A stretch of 64,000 nt of DNA from Streptomyces sp. NBC_00390 (GTDB taxonomy: Bacteria > Actinomycetota > Actinomycetes > Streptomycetales > Streptomycetaceae). Below, one piece after another: positions 42,371-53,248 of this stretch. A program made the position numbers and the translations under genes. How positions within the stretch are numbered: position 1 is the stretch's first letter; every line of letters starts with the position of its first letter. Location: positions 4,340,001 to 4,404,000 of the forward strand of contig NZ_CP107945.1 in the NCBI RefSeq assembly GCF_036057275.1, written 5' to 3'. The notes under the pieces are model-generated. The model did not search any database. It saw nothing but the letters and a program-made list of their open reading frames with translations, and was not told where the DNA came from.

Positions 42371-43629
42371 ACCGCCTCCCTCATGTCCTCGACCGGCTGC
42401 GGCTGCGGCTGCGGTTCCGGCTGCGGCTCCGGTTCCGGTTCCGGCTTCAGCGGAACGCGGGCCGTCAGCCGGAAGCGCCCGCCGGCGCACGGCCCCGCCT
42501 CCAGCGCACCGTCCACCGCCGACAGGCGCTCCCGCAGCCCCGTGAGGCCCGAGCCGCCGGTGTCCGCGGGCACCTGGCCCGCCCCGTCGTTCTCGACGAC
42601 CAGCACCGCGGCACCGTCCGCCGCGCTCACCGAGATCGTGCAGTGCTGCGCGTCGCCGTGACGCAGCACGTTCGTCGTCGCCTCCCGGACCACCCAGCCG
42701 AGCGCCGACTGGACCTGGACCGGCAGCCCCGCGTCGCCCGCCTCGATGGTGCACGTGATCCCGGCCGCCTCCAACACGCCCCGTGCGCCCTCCAGTTCGG
42801 CTCGCAGGTCCGCGTCGCGGTAGCCGCGCACCACCTCGCGTACCTCACGCTGCGACTCCCGGGCGATGCGCTGGACCTCGGTCATCTGGTCGACCGCCTC
42901 CGGCCGTCCGCGCCGCACCAGTTGCACGGCCAGCTCGCTCTTGAGCGCGATGACGGCGAGGTTGCGGCCCAGCACGTCGTGCAGATCCCGGCCGAAGCGC
43001 AGCCGCTCCTCCGCGACCGCGAGCCGCGCCTGTACGTCGCGGGCCTCGCGCAGCTCCCACATCACGCCGAGCACCCACAGCGAGACGCGGACCGCGAAGG
43101 CGAGCCAGCCGGTGAGGAAGCCGACGGTCACGGTGGTGACCACGACCACGTGCAGGGGCCGCCCGGTCAGCGGGAGCAGAGCGGCCAGCACGGCGAGCGT
43201 GCCCGCCTGGTGCAGGGCAATGATCCTGGGGCGCACGATCAGGCAGTGCCCGCTGAAGAACGGGACCAGCACCGTGCCCAGCAGCAGCGGAATGAATCCG
43301 GTCAGGTCGACGGTCGTGGCGAGCGCGGTGACCCCCGCGGCCAGGGCGGCCGTCGTGACCGCCGCCGGGACGACGTCCCACGGCGTGACCTCCCCCCGCC
43401 TCAGGTACGTGTCCATCGCCCGCCGGGCGAGGCGGTGGCAGAACACGCCGTTGGCGACATCGACCAGCGCGGTCGCGAGGACCAGGGCGGCCGGGCCGTC
43501 GGCTCGGACCGGACGGGTGAGCAGAAGACCGCCGACCACGAGCACGGACAACCACACGAACGAGTACACGGTGCCGCGTGTGTACAGATCCACCTTCGCC
43601 GGCCCGCTGCGGCTCCTCCAGCGCTTCAT
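42367..43629 (-). CDS. HisKA_3-type sensor histidine kinase
   Basis: 420-aa membrane kinase with five or six N-terminal hydrophobic segments (residues 15-190), then the dimerisation helix RLRFGRDLHDVLGRNLAVIALK with the phospho-acceptor His, and an ATPase domain (WVVREATTNVLRHGDA, GGSGLTGLRERL). The C-terminal tail PEPEPEPQPEPQPQPQP is a short low-complexity run. ATG at 43629 has GGAGG 6 nt upstream. Desk/YdfH-like kinases of this layout sense membrane or envelope stress and control adjacent ABC transporters. Confidence 0.94.
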   Translation of the reverse strand: MKRWRSRSGPAKVDLYTRGTVYSFVWLSVLVVGGLLLTRPVRADGPAALVLATALVDVANGVFCHRLARRAMDTYLRRGEVTPWDVVPAAVTTAALAAGVTALATTVDLTGFIPLLLGTVLVPFFSGHCLIVRPRIIALHQAGTLAVLAALLPLTGRPLHVVVVTTVTVGFLTGWLAFAVRVSLWVLGVMWELREARDVQARLAVAEERLRFGRDLHDVLGRNLAVIALKSELAVQLVRRGRPEAVDQMTEVQRIARESQREVREVVRGYRDADLRAELEGARGVLEAAGITCTIEAGDAGLPVQVQSALGWVVREATTNVLRHGDAQHCTISVSAADGAAVLVVENDGAGQVPADTGGSGLTGLRERLSAVDGALEAGPCAGGRFRLTARVPLKPEPEPEPQPEPQPQPQPVEDMREAV

Positions 43630-43646
43630 CCCTGGCCTCCGGTCGG

Positions 43647-44411
43647 TCAGCGCCGTGGTTCCCAGCGGAACCACCGCTGCACAGCAAACACGGAGAGCAC
43701 CGTCCAGGCCAGCGCGGTGACGGCCGCGCCGGCCGGCTCCGAGCCGTCCGCCCCGCCGAGCCAGCCGGCCCGTACGAGTGTCATCACACCGGTGAGCGGG
43801 AGCAGTTCGCAGACCGAGGCGAGTCTTGCCGGCATCACCTCCAAGGGGACGAACAGTCCGGAGCCGAACATCGAGATCATGAACATCGGCAGGGTGGTGA
43901 TCTGCGCGCTCTCCACGGTCCGGGTCACCGCCGACGTGAGCGCCGCCAGCGCGGCCAGCAGCACCGTCCCCAGCAGCGCGCCGGCGACGAGGAGTTCGGG
44001 CCGCTCGGGCGCCGTCACATCGAGGAAGGCGACCCCGGTCACCACCATCACCACGCACTGTGCGAGCGCGAGCCCGGCGGCGGGCAGAGCCGTTCCGGCG
44101 AGGATCTCGCGGTCCGGCACCTCACCGGTGCGCAGCCGCTTGAGCACCAGCTCCTCGCGTCGCGCCACATAGGCGGAAACGAGGTTGATGTGGACGACGA
44201 GGAGCAGAACCATCCCGATCCCGCTGGTCATCGCCGCCTCGGCGACGCTCATCCCGGCCTTGCCGAGATCCATCTGGTCCAGCGTCGACTTCGTCGCCAG
44301 GATCATCGCCGCAGGCATGAGGAGCGCCACGGAGAGTGCCGTCCGGTTCCTTGCGAGAAGGGTCAGTTCGGCCCGCCCGAGAGCGGTGAGCCGTGCCGTG
44401 GTCGCCGTCAT
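43647..44411 (-). CDS. ABC-2 type transporter permease
   Basis: 254-aa membrane protein with six hydrophobic segments; LLARNRTALSVALLMPAAM, HINLVSAYVARREELVLKRLRTGEV and FGSGLFVPLEVMPARLASVCELLPLTGVM are hallmarks of ABC-2 permeases. ATG at 44411, one base after the ATPase stop. It would form the exporter with the upstream ATPase; the substrate is unknown, commonly a peptide or drug. Confidence 0.92.
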   Translation of the reverse strand: MTATTARLTALGRAELTLLARNRTALSVALLMPAAMILATKSTLDQMDLGKAGMSVAEAAMTSGIGMVLLLVVHINLVSAYVARREELVLKRLRTGEVPDREILAGTALPAAGLALAQCVVMVVTGVAFLDVTAPERPELLVAGALLGTVLLAALAALTSAVTRTVESAQITTLPMFMISMFGSGLFVPLEVMPARLASVCELLPLTGVMTLVRAGWLGGADGSEPAGAAVTALAWTVLSVFAVQRWFRWEPRR

Positions 44412-44412
44412 G

Positions 44413-45360
44413 TCACACACCCGCCGTTTCGGTACGCGCGATGTCGAGGAACGCCTCTTCGAGGGAGGCGGAGCGGGCGTCGAGCCCTTCGAGCCGTACC
44501 GCCGACTCCTCGGCCCACCGCAGCAGTTCGCCCAGCGACTCCTGGAGCGTGTGGGTACGGATCTCGATGTGCCGTCCTCCCCCGGAGCTTCGCCCGGCGG
44601 GTACCTCCGCCTCAGCCGCCTGCAGTCCGAGCGGCAGCCGCCCGGCGGGCACCCCGAAGGGCAGCACGAACCGGATCCTGGCCGGCCGTGTCGCCGTGAC
44701 CTCGGCGGGGGTGCCCGTCGTCACGATCCGCCCCCGGTGCATGATCGCCAGCCGGTCGGCGAGCAACTCGGCCTCCTCCAGATAGTGCGTGGTCAGCAGC
44801 ACGGTCGTACCGGCCTGCCGCAGTGCCCGGACCAGCTCCCAGGTGTCGCGGCGTCCCTCCGCGTCCAGGCCGGTGGTGGGCTCGTCGAGGAAGAGCACCT
44901 CTGGCCGCCCGAGCAGCGCCAGCGCCAGGTCGAGACGTCTGCGCTCGCCGCCGGACAGCTGCTTCACCCGCACTCGGGCCCGCTCGCCGAGCCCCACCAG
45001 GGCCAGCGCCTCCGTGACCGGCCGCGCCCCGGTGGTGCACGCCGCCCACATGCGAGTGGTCTCGGCGACGGTCAGTTCGGAGGGAAAGCCACCCTCCTGG
45101 AGCATCACGCCGGTCCTCGAGCGTACGGAGGCACGCTCGCGGTACGGGTCGTGGCCGAGGACCTGTACCGATCCGCCGCCGGGGGCGGCAAGGCCCTCGA
45201 GCAGTTCGACCGTGGAGGTCTTGCCCGCACCGTTGGTCCCCAGCAGGGCGAAGATCTCGCCGCGGGCGACGTGGAAGGAGATCCCGCTGACGGCCTCGAA
45301 GCCTCCGGCGTAGGTGCGCCGGAGGCCGTCCGCCTCGATCACGTACTCGTCGTCGGTCAT
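44413..45360 (-). CDS. ABC transporter ATP-binding protein
   Basis: 315-aa ATPase: Walker A GTNGAGKTS near residue 42, signature QLSGGERRRLDLALAL, Walker B EVLFLDEPTTGLD and the switch His in LLTTHYLEEAE. The C-terminal 80 residues form the accessory domain of DrrA-like exporters. ATG at 45360; no Shine-Dalgarno is apparent. First gene of the four-gene module; two inverted ATGACA/TGTCAT boxes lie 44-71 bp upstream. Confidence 0.95.
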   Translation of the reverse strand: MTDDEYVIEADGLRRTYAGGFEAVSGISFHVARGEIFALLGTNGAGKTSTVELLEGLAAPGGGSVQVLGHDPYRERASVRSRTGVMLQEGGFPSELTVAETTRMWAACTTGARPVTEALALVGLGERARVRVKQLSGGERRRLDLALALLGRPEVLFLDEPTTGLDAEGRRDTWELVRALRQAGTTVLLTTHYLEEAELLADRLAIMHRGRIVTTGTPAEVTATRPARIRFVLPFGVPAGRLPLGLQAAEAEVPAGRSSGGGRHIEIRTHTLQESLGELLRWAEESAVRLEGLDARSASLEEAFLDIARTETAGV

Positions 45361-45403
45361 GACTCAAGATTCGGACCGGCCGAAGGCGTGGGGCAGTGCG
45401 CGC

Positions 45404-45431
45404 TGTCATCGCTGCGCATGACAAATGTCAT
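45404..45431 (-). promoter_or_regulatory. candidate operator of the ABC/two-component module
   Basis: TGTCAT (45404-45409), 8 bp, ATGACA (45418-45423), 2 bp, TGTCAT (45426-45431). The second pair is a perfect palindrome with a 2-bp centre; TTGTCA on the minus strand could also serve as -35. Likely site of the response regulator. Confidence 0.5.
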
Positions 45432-45461
45432 CGGTGGCGGATGCCCGGGCGGGGAAACGAA

Positions 45462-45491
45462 GAAGCCCCCGGCGAGATCGCCGGGGGCTTC
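45462..45491 (-). terminator. terminator of tRNA-Gly(GCC), copy 2
   Basis: Same 13-bp hairpin as copy 1. Confidence 0.85.
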
Positions 45492-45499
45492 TTTCTCTG

Positions 45500-45572
45500 A
45501 GCGGACGACGAGATTCGAACTCGCGACCCTCACCTTGGCAAGGTGATGCTCTACCAACTGAGCCACGTCCGC
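45500..45572 (-). tRNA. tRNA-Gly(GCC), copy 2
   Basis: Identical to the gene at 41667-41739. Confidence 0.96.
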
Positions 45573-45651
45573 ATTGCTGCCGCTCAGCTCTCACCGGGCG
45601 GTGCGTCCACCACTGTACCTGATCCACCGGAGCGGCCGGTAAAGCGATGAG

Positions 45652-45723
45652 AGCGGGTGACAGGAATTGCACACTGCGCCTTCCCCCTGGAAGGGGGATG
45701 TTCTACTACTGAACTACACCCGC
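45652..45723 (-). tRNA. atypical tRNA-Gly(TCC)
   Basis: 72 nt. Acceptor GCGGGTG (45723-45717) pairs with CACCCGC; the D stem GTTC/GAAC and the anticodon arm TCCCC-CTTCCAG-GGGGA are sound, anticodon TCC. But the D loop is AGTAGTA (A in place of G18), the T loop is TGCAATT (G in place of U55), and the T stem CAGTG/CCTGT has mismatches or a bulged base. C32 and G38 could pair. Such a tRNA should bind EF-Tu poorly. Either a dedicated, non-translational glycine donor or a decaying gene. It is upstream of copy 2 of tRNA-Gly(GCC). Confidence 0.75.
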
Positions 45724-45833
45724 ACGCTGCGTGGAGCGGGCCTTTCGGCCTTGCCCCTCGGCGTGGTCCAGACTCTAGCCGACCAGCAGGGGTGCAGCGC
45801 AACTCGGTTCGCCGCGGGGTGCCCGGCGGCCGC

Positions 45834-46169
45834 TCAACTGGCTTCGCGGAACGCCTCGTAGACCCGCTTGGGGATCCGGCCGCGGGCCGGTACGTCCATC
45901 TTGTTGGACTGCGCCCAGGCGCGCACCGCCGCGGGATCGGGCTCGAGGGCGGTGTGCTTGTAGGTGAGGGGCGACCTGCCGCGCTTGCCGGTGATCGTCC
46001 GCTTGCGGCCGGCCGCCATGTACGGCGCCAGGGCCTTGCGCAGTTTCTTTGCATTGGAGGGATTGAGGTCGATCTCGTACGACTTCCCGTCCAGGGCGAA
46101 CCGCACCGTTTCCGCCGCTTCTCCGCCGTCGATGTCGTCGGAGAGTGTGACCACTACTCGCTGAGCCAC
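45834..46169 (-). CDS. Lsr2-family nucleoid-associated protein (LsrL-like)
   Basis: 111-aa xenogeneic-silencing type protein. The N-terminal dimerisation domain begins VAQRVVVTLSDDIDGGEAAETVRFALDG; the C-terminal DNA-binding domain ends VRAWAQSNKMDVPARGRIPKRVYEAF, with the AT-hook-like RGR that enters the minor groove of AT-rich DNA. GTG at 46169 with AAAGGA upstream. By position next to purSQL it corresponds to the second Lsr2 paralogue of Streptomyces (LsrL). Lsr2 proteins silence foreign or specialised-metabolism genes. Confidence 0.93.
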   Translation of the reverse strand: MAQRVVVTLSDDIDGGEAAETVRFALDGKSYEIDLNPSNAKKLRKALAPYMAAGRKRTITGKRGRSPLTYKHTALEPDPAAVRAWAQSNKMDVPARGRIPKRVYEAFREAS

Positions 46170-46447
46170 GGATATCGGTCCTTTCCCTGCGGTATCACCG
46201 GTTCTGACGTGCGGCGATACCGGCTTTCGGCTGGTGAGGGGCATTGCTGCTTTCCTCTGTATTCCTTTGTACAGCGATGAGTGGCGCAATGTGAAGACCT
46301 GGCAATTAGCTGCGCGTGTCCGCCGCAAAGATCTCCGGGATTCTTTCTTCGGATTTCCCCGTGCGTTCTCTTGATATCTACTCGCGTAGATTTTCCGGCC
46401 GGGTACGCTGAGGGAACCGCCCTCGCAACACACCACCGGGAGTGCCC

Positions 46448-46693
46448 GTGGCTCGCGTCGTAGTCGACGTCATGCTCAAGCCGGAGATCCTCGACCCTCA
46501 GGGACAGGCGGTGCAGCGTGCACTGCCTCGTCTGGGGTTCGCCGGGATCGCGGATGTCCGTCAGGGGAAGCGCTTCGAGCTGGAGGTGGAGGGGCCGGTC
46601 GACGATGCCGCCCTCGCCCGCATCCATGAGATGGCCGAAACGTTCCTCGCCAACACCGTCATCGAGGACTTCGTCGTGAAGGTGGAGTCGTGA
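46448..46693 (+). CDS. purS: phosphoribosylformylglycinamidine synthase subunit PurS
   Basis: 81-aa small subunit VARVVVDVMLKPEILDPQGQ with LPRLGFAGIADVRQGKRFEL, the complete PurS fold. It bridges PurL and PurQ in the FGAM synthase complex. GTG at 46448 with GGGAG 5 nt before it; a GTG two codons upstream is less likely. Overlaps purQ by GTGA. Confidence 0.96.
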   Translation: MARVVVDVMLKPEILDPQGQAVQRALPRLGFAGIADVRQGKRFELEVEGPVDDAALARIHEMAETFLANTVIEDFVVKVES

Positions 46694-47390
46694 CCTCTCG
46701 TATCGGAGTCGTCACCTTCCCCGGCACGCTCGACGACCACGATTCGCTGCGTGCCGTGCGGCTGGCGGGTGCCGAGCCGGTTTCGCTGTGGCACCGCGAC
46801 AAGGACCTGAAGCAGGTCGACGCGGTCGTGCTCGCCGGCGGCTTCTCGTACGGCGACTATCTGCGCGCCGGAGCGATCTCGCGTTTCTCGCCGGTGATGG
46901 AGACGATCATCGAGCAGGCCAGGGCCGGTATGCCCGTGCTCGGTATCTGCAACGGCTTCCAGATCCTCACCGAGGCGCATCTGCTGCCGGGCGCCATGCT
47001 GCGCAACAACCATCTGCACTTCATCTGCCGCGATCAGAAGCTGCGGGTGGAGAACGCGGACACCGCCTGGACCGTCGACTACGAGGCGGGCCAGGAGATC
47101 TCCGTACCGCTGAAGAACATGGACGGACGGTACGTCGCCGACGAGCGTGTGCTCGACGAGCTGGAGGCCGAGGGACGGGTGGCGTTCCGCTACGTCGCCC
47201 CCGGCAACGCCGCTGACGGATACGGAAACCCGAACGGGTCGCTGCGTGACATCGCGGGCATCACCAATGCCGCGGGCAATGTGGTCGGCCTGATGCCGCA
47301 CCCCGAGCACGCCGTGGACCCGTTGACCGGTACGGGCCGCACCGACGGGCTCGGCTTTTTCACTTCGATCCTCAAGAAGCTGGTCAACGC

Positions 47391-47394
<4 letters not shown>
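46690..47394 (+). CDS. purQ: phosphoribosylformylglycinamidine synthase subunit PurQ (glutaminase)
   Basis: 234-aa class I glutamine amidotransferase supplying ammonia for FGAM synthesis. The catalytic Cys is in PVLGICNGFQIL, the His in LMPHPEHAVD; GVVTFPGTLDDHDSL is the typical start. GTG at 46690 overlaps the purS stop and its own stop overlaps purL (ATGA), so purSQL is one translationally coupled operon. Confidence 0.97.
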
Positions 47395-49640
<2,246 letters not shown>

Positions 49641-49777
49641 CCCGCCTGCTGGTTGAGCGCACGGCCCTGCCCGGTCACGGGTGGGGCCGTCCTCGTCCGG
49701 CGGCTTCGCCGGCCAGGACCGGATCACAGGGAGCACCGGACCGGCCGACAGCCGCCGGCGTTGTCGTACCGATCCCC

Positions 49778-49783
49778 TACTGT
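49778..49783 (+). promoter_or_regulatory. -10 box of the DinB-like gene, leaderless arrangement
   Basis: TACTGT, 7 nt, then ATG at 49791. Confidence 0.4.
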
Positions 49784-49790
49784 CGGCCGT

Positions 49791-50582
49791 ATGCCTCCGG
49801 CCAGGAAACGCCTCCGCAGCTACGACCACGACACGATCCGCGCCGCCGTGCTCGCCCAGTTCGGGCATGTCCGGCAGGCGGTGGAGTCGCTCACCCCCGA
49901 GCAGCTGGCGCTGCCCACGCGCCTCGGGGACTGGACCGTGCGCGAGCTGAGTGCGCACATCGCCATGACGTCCGGCCTGATCGCCCGCTACGTCACGCTG
50001 CCGGAGCCCGAGAGGGCCGACGTCGCCCTGCTGGACTGGCCGTTCGCGACGGTCACCGCTGCCGGACAGGTCGACGAGGACACCCGGGCCTTCGCGGCGG
50101 ACCAGGAGCCCGCCGAGCTCTTCGCCCGTGTCGCCGCACGGATCGGGGAACTGCTGCCGGCCGTTCCCGCCGACCGGCTCGTGCCCATGCGGTTCGGGGG
50201 CATGCGGCTCGGGGACTTCCTGGTCACCCGGACCGTGGAGCTGATCGTCCACACCGACGACCTGAACGCGGCGACCGGGCTGGAGATCCCGTACGACCGC
50301 AAGGCGCTCGCGGCCTGCACGCGCCTGCTGGCGGACGCCCTCGCGGTCAAGGCACCGGGGGCGTCCACGGAGGTGCGGATCCCGCCGTTCGCCGTGGTCC
50401 AGTGCATCGAAGGGCCCAGGCACACCCGGGGCACCCCGCCCAATGTCGTCGAGACGGATCCGCTGACCTGGATCCGCCTGGCCACCGGACGTACGGGATG
50501 GCGGGAGGCGGTCGACGCGGCGCGGGTCAGCGCGAGCGGTGAGCGGGCCGATCTCGGGAGGCTGCTGCCGATCCTGGGCTGA
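49791..50582 (+). CDS. maleylpyruvate isomerase family (DinB-like, mycothiol-dependent) protein
   Basis: 263-aa protein of the actinobacterial TIGR03083-type family. The four-helix DinB-like part covers 1-165: DWTVRELSAHIAMTSGLI supplies the first metal His, VTRTVELIVHTDDLNAAT the further pair; the C-terminal region (about 175-255) is the sterol-carrier-like domain. It could be a mycothiol-dependent transferase or isomerase; the substrate is unknown. ATG at 49791, probably leaderless. Confidence 0.85.
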   Translation: MPPARKRLRSYDHDTIRAAVLAQFGHVRQAVESLTPEQLALPTRLGDWTVRELSAHIAMTSGLIARYVTLPEPERADVALLDWPFATVTAAGQVDEDTRAFAADQEPAELFARVAARIGELLPAVPADRLVPMRFGGMRLGDFLVTRTVELIVHTDDLNAATGLEIPYDRKALAACTRLLADALAVKAPGASTEVRIPPFAVVQCIEGPRHTRGTPPNVVETDPLTWIRLATGRTGWREAVDAARVSASGERADLGRLLPILG

Positions 50583-50652
50583 GGGCCCGGTGAGGCCCGG
50601 TGCGCCGGTGCACCGGGGGGAACCGCCGCCGCACCCGCCCCGTCCCAGCTGT

Positions 50653-51480
50653 ATGCGTAGCCAGCTGAGCATCCCCGCCACCATCCTGGCCCTCTTCGCG
50701 CTCGCCGCCTGCGGCACACAGACGGACTCCGGCGACGGCAGCGGAAGCGGCACGGTCACGACCGATCTGCCCGTCACGGGCGTGCACTGGTCCGTCGAGA
50801 GCGTCACCGTCGACGGCAAGAAGACCGCGGCGCCCGCCGGGGCGCATGTCGAGATCACCGACAAGGGCCGCGCCCAGGGCAACTACGGCTGCAACCACTT
50901 CGGCGCCGACGTGAAGATCGACGGCGACACGATCACCGTGAGCCCGGCCGAGATGACCGAGATGAGCTGCGGGAAGAAGATCCAGAGCTTCGAGGAGGCT
51001 CTGAGCGCCGCCCTCTCCGGCAAGCTCAAGGCGAAGCTCGCCGACGGCGGGCTCACCCTCACCACCGAGAAGGGCGACGCGATCGCGCTGACCGAGGAGA
51101 AGCCGGCCGCGCTGGTGGGCACCAAGTGGTCCGTGACCTCTCTGCTGTCCGGCGACACTGCCCGGTCCCTTCCCGCCGGCACCGAGAACAAGGCGCATCT
51201 GACCTTCGCCAAGGACGGCACCGTGGGCGGCAGCCTCGGCTGCAACCGCTTCAGCAGCACCGCGGAGATCTCCGGGGACACGATCACGTTCGGCAGGATC
51301 GCCGCCACCCGCAAGCTCTGCCCCGGGCCGGAGATGACGGTCGAGCGTGAGCTGATGGAGGTGCTGAGCGGGAAGGTGACGTACGACCTGAGTCATCGCT
51401 CCCTCTCACTGACCGCGGCCGACGGCAAGGGCCTGGCCGCCACGGCCACCACCGCCGCACCGGCCGGGAAGTCCGGCTGA
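50653..51480 (+). CDS. META domain lipoprotein
   Basis: 275-aa exported protein. A lipobox lies at LFALAAC, so the mature protein would be lipid-anchored at Cys21. Two META (HslJ-like) domains follow: one with GNYGCNHFGADVKIDGDTITV, the other with GSLGCNRFSSTAEISGDTITF. META domains are small beta folds found on heat-shock and envelope proteins; no enzymatic role is known. ATG at 50653 with no clear Shine-Dalgarno. Confidence 0.88.
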   Translation: MRSQLSIPATILALFALAACGTQTDSGDGSGSGTVTTDLPVTGVHWSVESVTVDGKKTAAPAGAHVEITDKGRAQGNYGCNHFGADVKIDGDTITVSPAEMTEMSCGKKIQSFEEALSAALSGKLKAKLADGGLTLTTEKGDAIALTEEKPAALVGTKWSVTSLLSGDTARSLPAGTENKAHLTFAKDGTVGGSLGCNRFSSTAEISGDTITFGRIAATRKLCPGPEMTVERELMEVLSGKVTYDLSHRSLSLTAADGKGLAATATTAAPAGKSG

Positions 51481-51685
51481 CCGGACGCGTGACTGCATGC
51501 TGACCGGACGCCCGATCGGACCGTCCGACCCGTCGGCCGGCCCTCCGCACAGTGATGTGCGGCACGCCCCGGCACCTGGGGTACCCGTCGGTAGGTCCCT
51601 CCGAAGGCTTCATTCTGCGGCTTTTGTGTGAAGCTCCGAGCGGTGCCGTCCACCTCCCCAATTCGGACCGGTGGTCGATCTCGCC

Positions 51686-51691
51686 TACACT
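51686..51691 (+). promoter_or_regulatory. -10 box of purF, leaderless arrangement
   Basis: TACACT, 7 nt, then GTG at 51699; no ribosome binding site. Confidence 0.45.
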
Positions 51692-51698
51692 CGGTGCC

Positions 51699-53216
51699 GT
51701 GCCACGTGGTGACGGACGACTCAACCACGACCTGCTCCCCGGTGAGAAGGGCCCCCAGGACGCTTGCGGCGTCTTCGGTGTCTGGGCTCCGGGTGAAGAG
51801 GTCGCGAAGCTCACTTACTTCGGGCTCTACGCCCTCCAACATCGAGGCCAGGAATCCGCGGGTATCGCGGTGAGCAACGGCTCCCAGATCCTCGTCTTCA
51901 AGGACATGGGGCTGGTTTCCCAGGTCTTCGACGAAACCTCTCTCGGCTCCCTCCAAGGTCATATCGCGGTCGGTCACGCCCGCTACTCGACCACGGGCGC
52001 CTCCGTGTGGGAGAACGCGCAGCCGACCTTCCGGGCCACCGCCCACGGCTCCATCGCGCTCGGCCACAACGGCAACCTGGTCAACACTGCCCAGCTCGCC
52101 AAGATGGTCGCCGAGCTCCCCAAGGAGAACGGCCGCGCCACCCAGGTCGCGGCGACCAACGACACGGATCTCGTCACCGCGCTGCTCGCGGGCCAGGTCG
52201 ACGACGACGGCAAGCCCCTCACCATCGAGGAAGCCGCCGCCAAGGTCCTGCCCGAGGTACGGGGCGCGTTCTCGCTCGTCTTCATGGACGAGGGCACCCT
52301 GTACGCGGCACGTGACCCGCAGGGCATCCGCCCGCTGGTGCTCGGCCGTCTCGAGCGCGGCTGGGTCGTGGCGAGCGAGTCCGCCGCCCTCGACATCTGC
52401 GGCGCCAGCTTTGTCCGGGAGATCGAGCTCGGCGAGCTCATCGCCATCGACGAGAACGGCATCCGCAGCTCCCGCTTCGCGGAAGCGAAGCCCAAGGGCT
52501 GTGTGTTCGAGTACGTCTATCTCGCGCGTCCCGACACCGACATCGCCGGCCGGAACGTGTATCTCTCCCGTGTGGAGATGGGCCGCAGGCTCGCCAAGGA
52601 AGCCCCTGTCGAGGCCGACCTGGTGATAGCGACGCCGGAGTCCGGCACTCCCGCGGCCATCGGCTACGCAGAGGCCAGCGGTATCCCGTACGGCTCCGGC
52701 CTGGTGAAGAACGCCTACGTGGGCCGTACCTTCATCCAGCCGTCCCAGACCATCCGCCAGCTGGGCATCCGCCTGAAGCTGAACCCCCTCAAGGAAGTCA
52801 TCCGGGGCAAGCGTCTGGTCGTCGTGGACGACTCGATCGTCCGCGGCAACACCCAGCGCGCCCTGGTCAAGATGCTCCGCGAGGCCGGCGCCGCCGAGGT
52901 CCACATCCGGATCTCGTCCCCGCCGGTGAAGTGGCCCTGCTTCTTCGGCATCGACTTCGCGACCCGTGCGGAACTGATCGCCAACGGCATGACGATCGAG
53001 GAGATCGGTACCTCGCTGGGCGCCGACTCCCTCTCGTACATCTCCATCGACGGCATGATCGAGGCGACCACCATCGCCAAGCCGAACCTGTGCCGCGCCT
53101 GCTTCGACGGCGAGTACCCGATGGAGCTGCCGGACCCCGAGCTGCTCGGCAAGCAGCTTCTGGAGACCGAGCTGGCGGGCGGCGCGGACGCCGCCGACGC
53201 GCTCCGTCGTCCGTAA
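51699..53216 (+). CDS. purF: amidophosphoribosyltransferase
   Basis: 505-aa first enzyme of purine synthesis: PRPP + Gln gives phosphoribosylamine. The nucleophile is Cys23 in DACGVFGVWAPG after a short propeptide; GLYALQHRGQESAGIAVS is the glutaminase motif, VVVDDSIVRGNTQRALV the PRPP loop, and WPCFFGID and LCRACFDGEYP provide cysteines of the Fe-S form found in Bacillus and actinobacteria. GTG at 51699. purM follows after 32 bp. Confidence 0.97.
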   Translation: MPRGDGRLNHDLLPGEKGPQDACGVFGVWAPGEEVAKLTYFGLYALQHRGQESAGIAVSNGSQILVFKDMGLVSQVFDETSLGSLQGHIAVGHARYSTTGASVWENAQPTFRATAHGSIALGHNGNLVNTAQLAKMVAELPKENGRATQVAATNDTDLVTALLAGQVDDDGKPLTIEEAAAKVLPEVRGAFSLVFMDEGTLYAARDPQGIRPLVLGRLERGWVVASESAALDICGASFVREIELGELIAIDENGIRSSRFAEAKPKGCVFEYVYLARPDTDIAGRNVYLSRVEMGRRLAKEAPVEADLVIATPESGTPAAIGYAEASGIPYGSGLVKNAYVGRTFIQPSQTIRQLGIRLKLNPLKEVIRGKRLVVVDDSIVRGNTQRALVKMLREAGAAEVHIRISSPPVKWPCFFGIDFATRAELIANGMTIEEIGTSLGADSLSYISIDGMIEATTIAKPNLCRACFDGEYPMELPDPELLGKQLLETELAGGADAADALRRP

Positions 53217-53248
53217 ACCCCTGCAGTACGACACGAAAGTTCTCCAGC

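Larger units (their letters stand above)
45457..45574. repeat. 118-bp direct repeat, copy 2 (tRNA-Gly(GCC) plus terminator)
   Basis: Identical to 41624-41741, 3833 bp apart. Confidence 0.95.

Noticed and set aside
45652..45723. Calling this a plain tRNA pseudogene
   Set aside because: The three other stems are perfect and the changes are confined to the elbow and T stem in the pattern known from non-translational tRNA-Gly; kept as a tRNA with the doubt stated.
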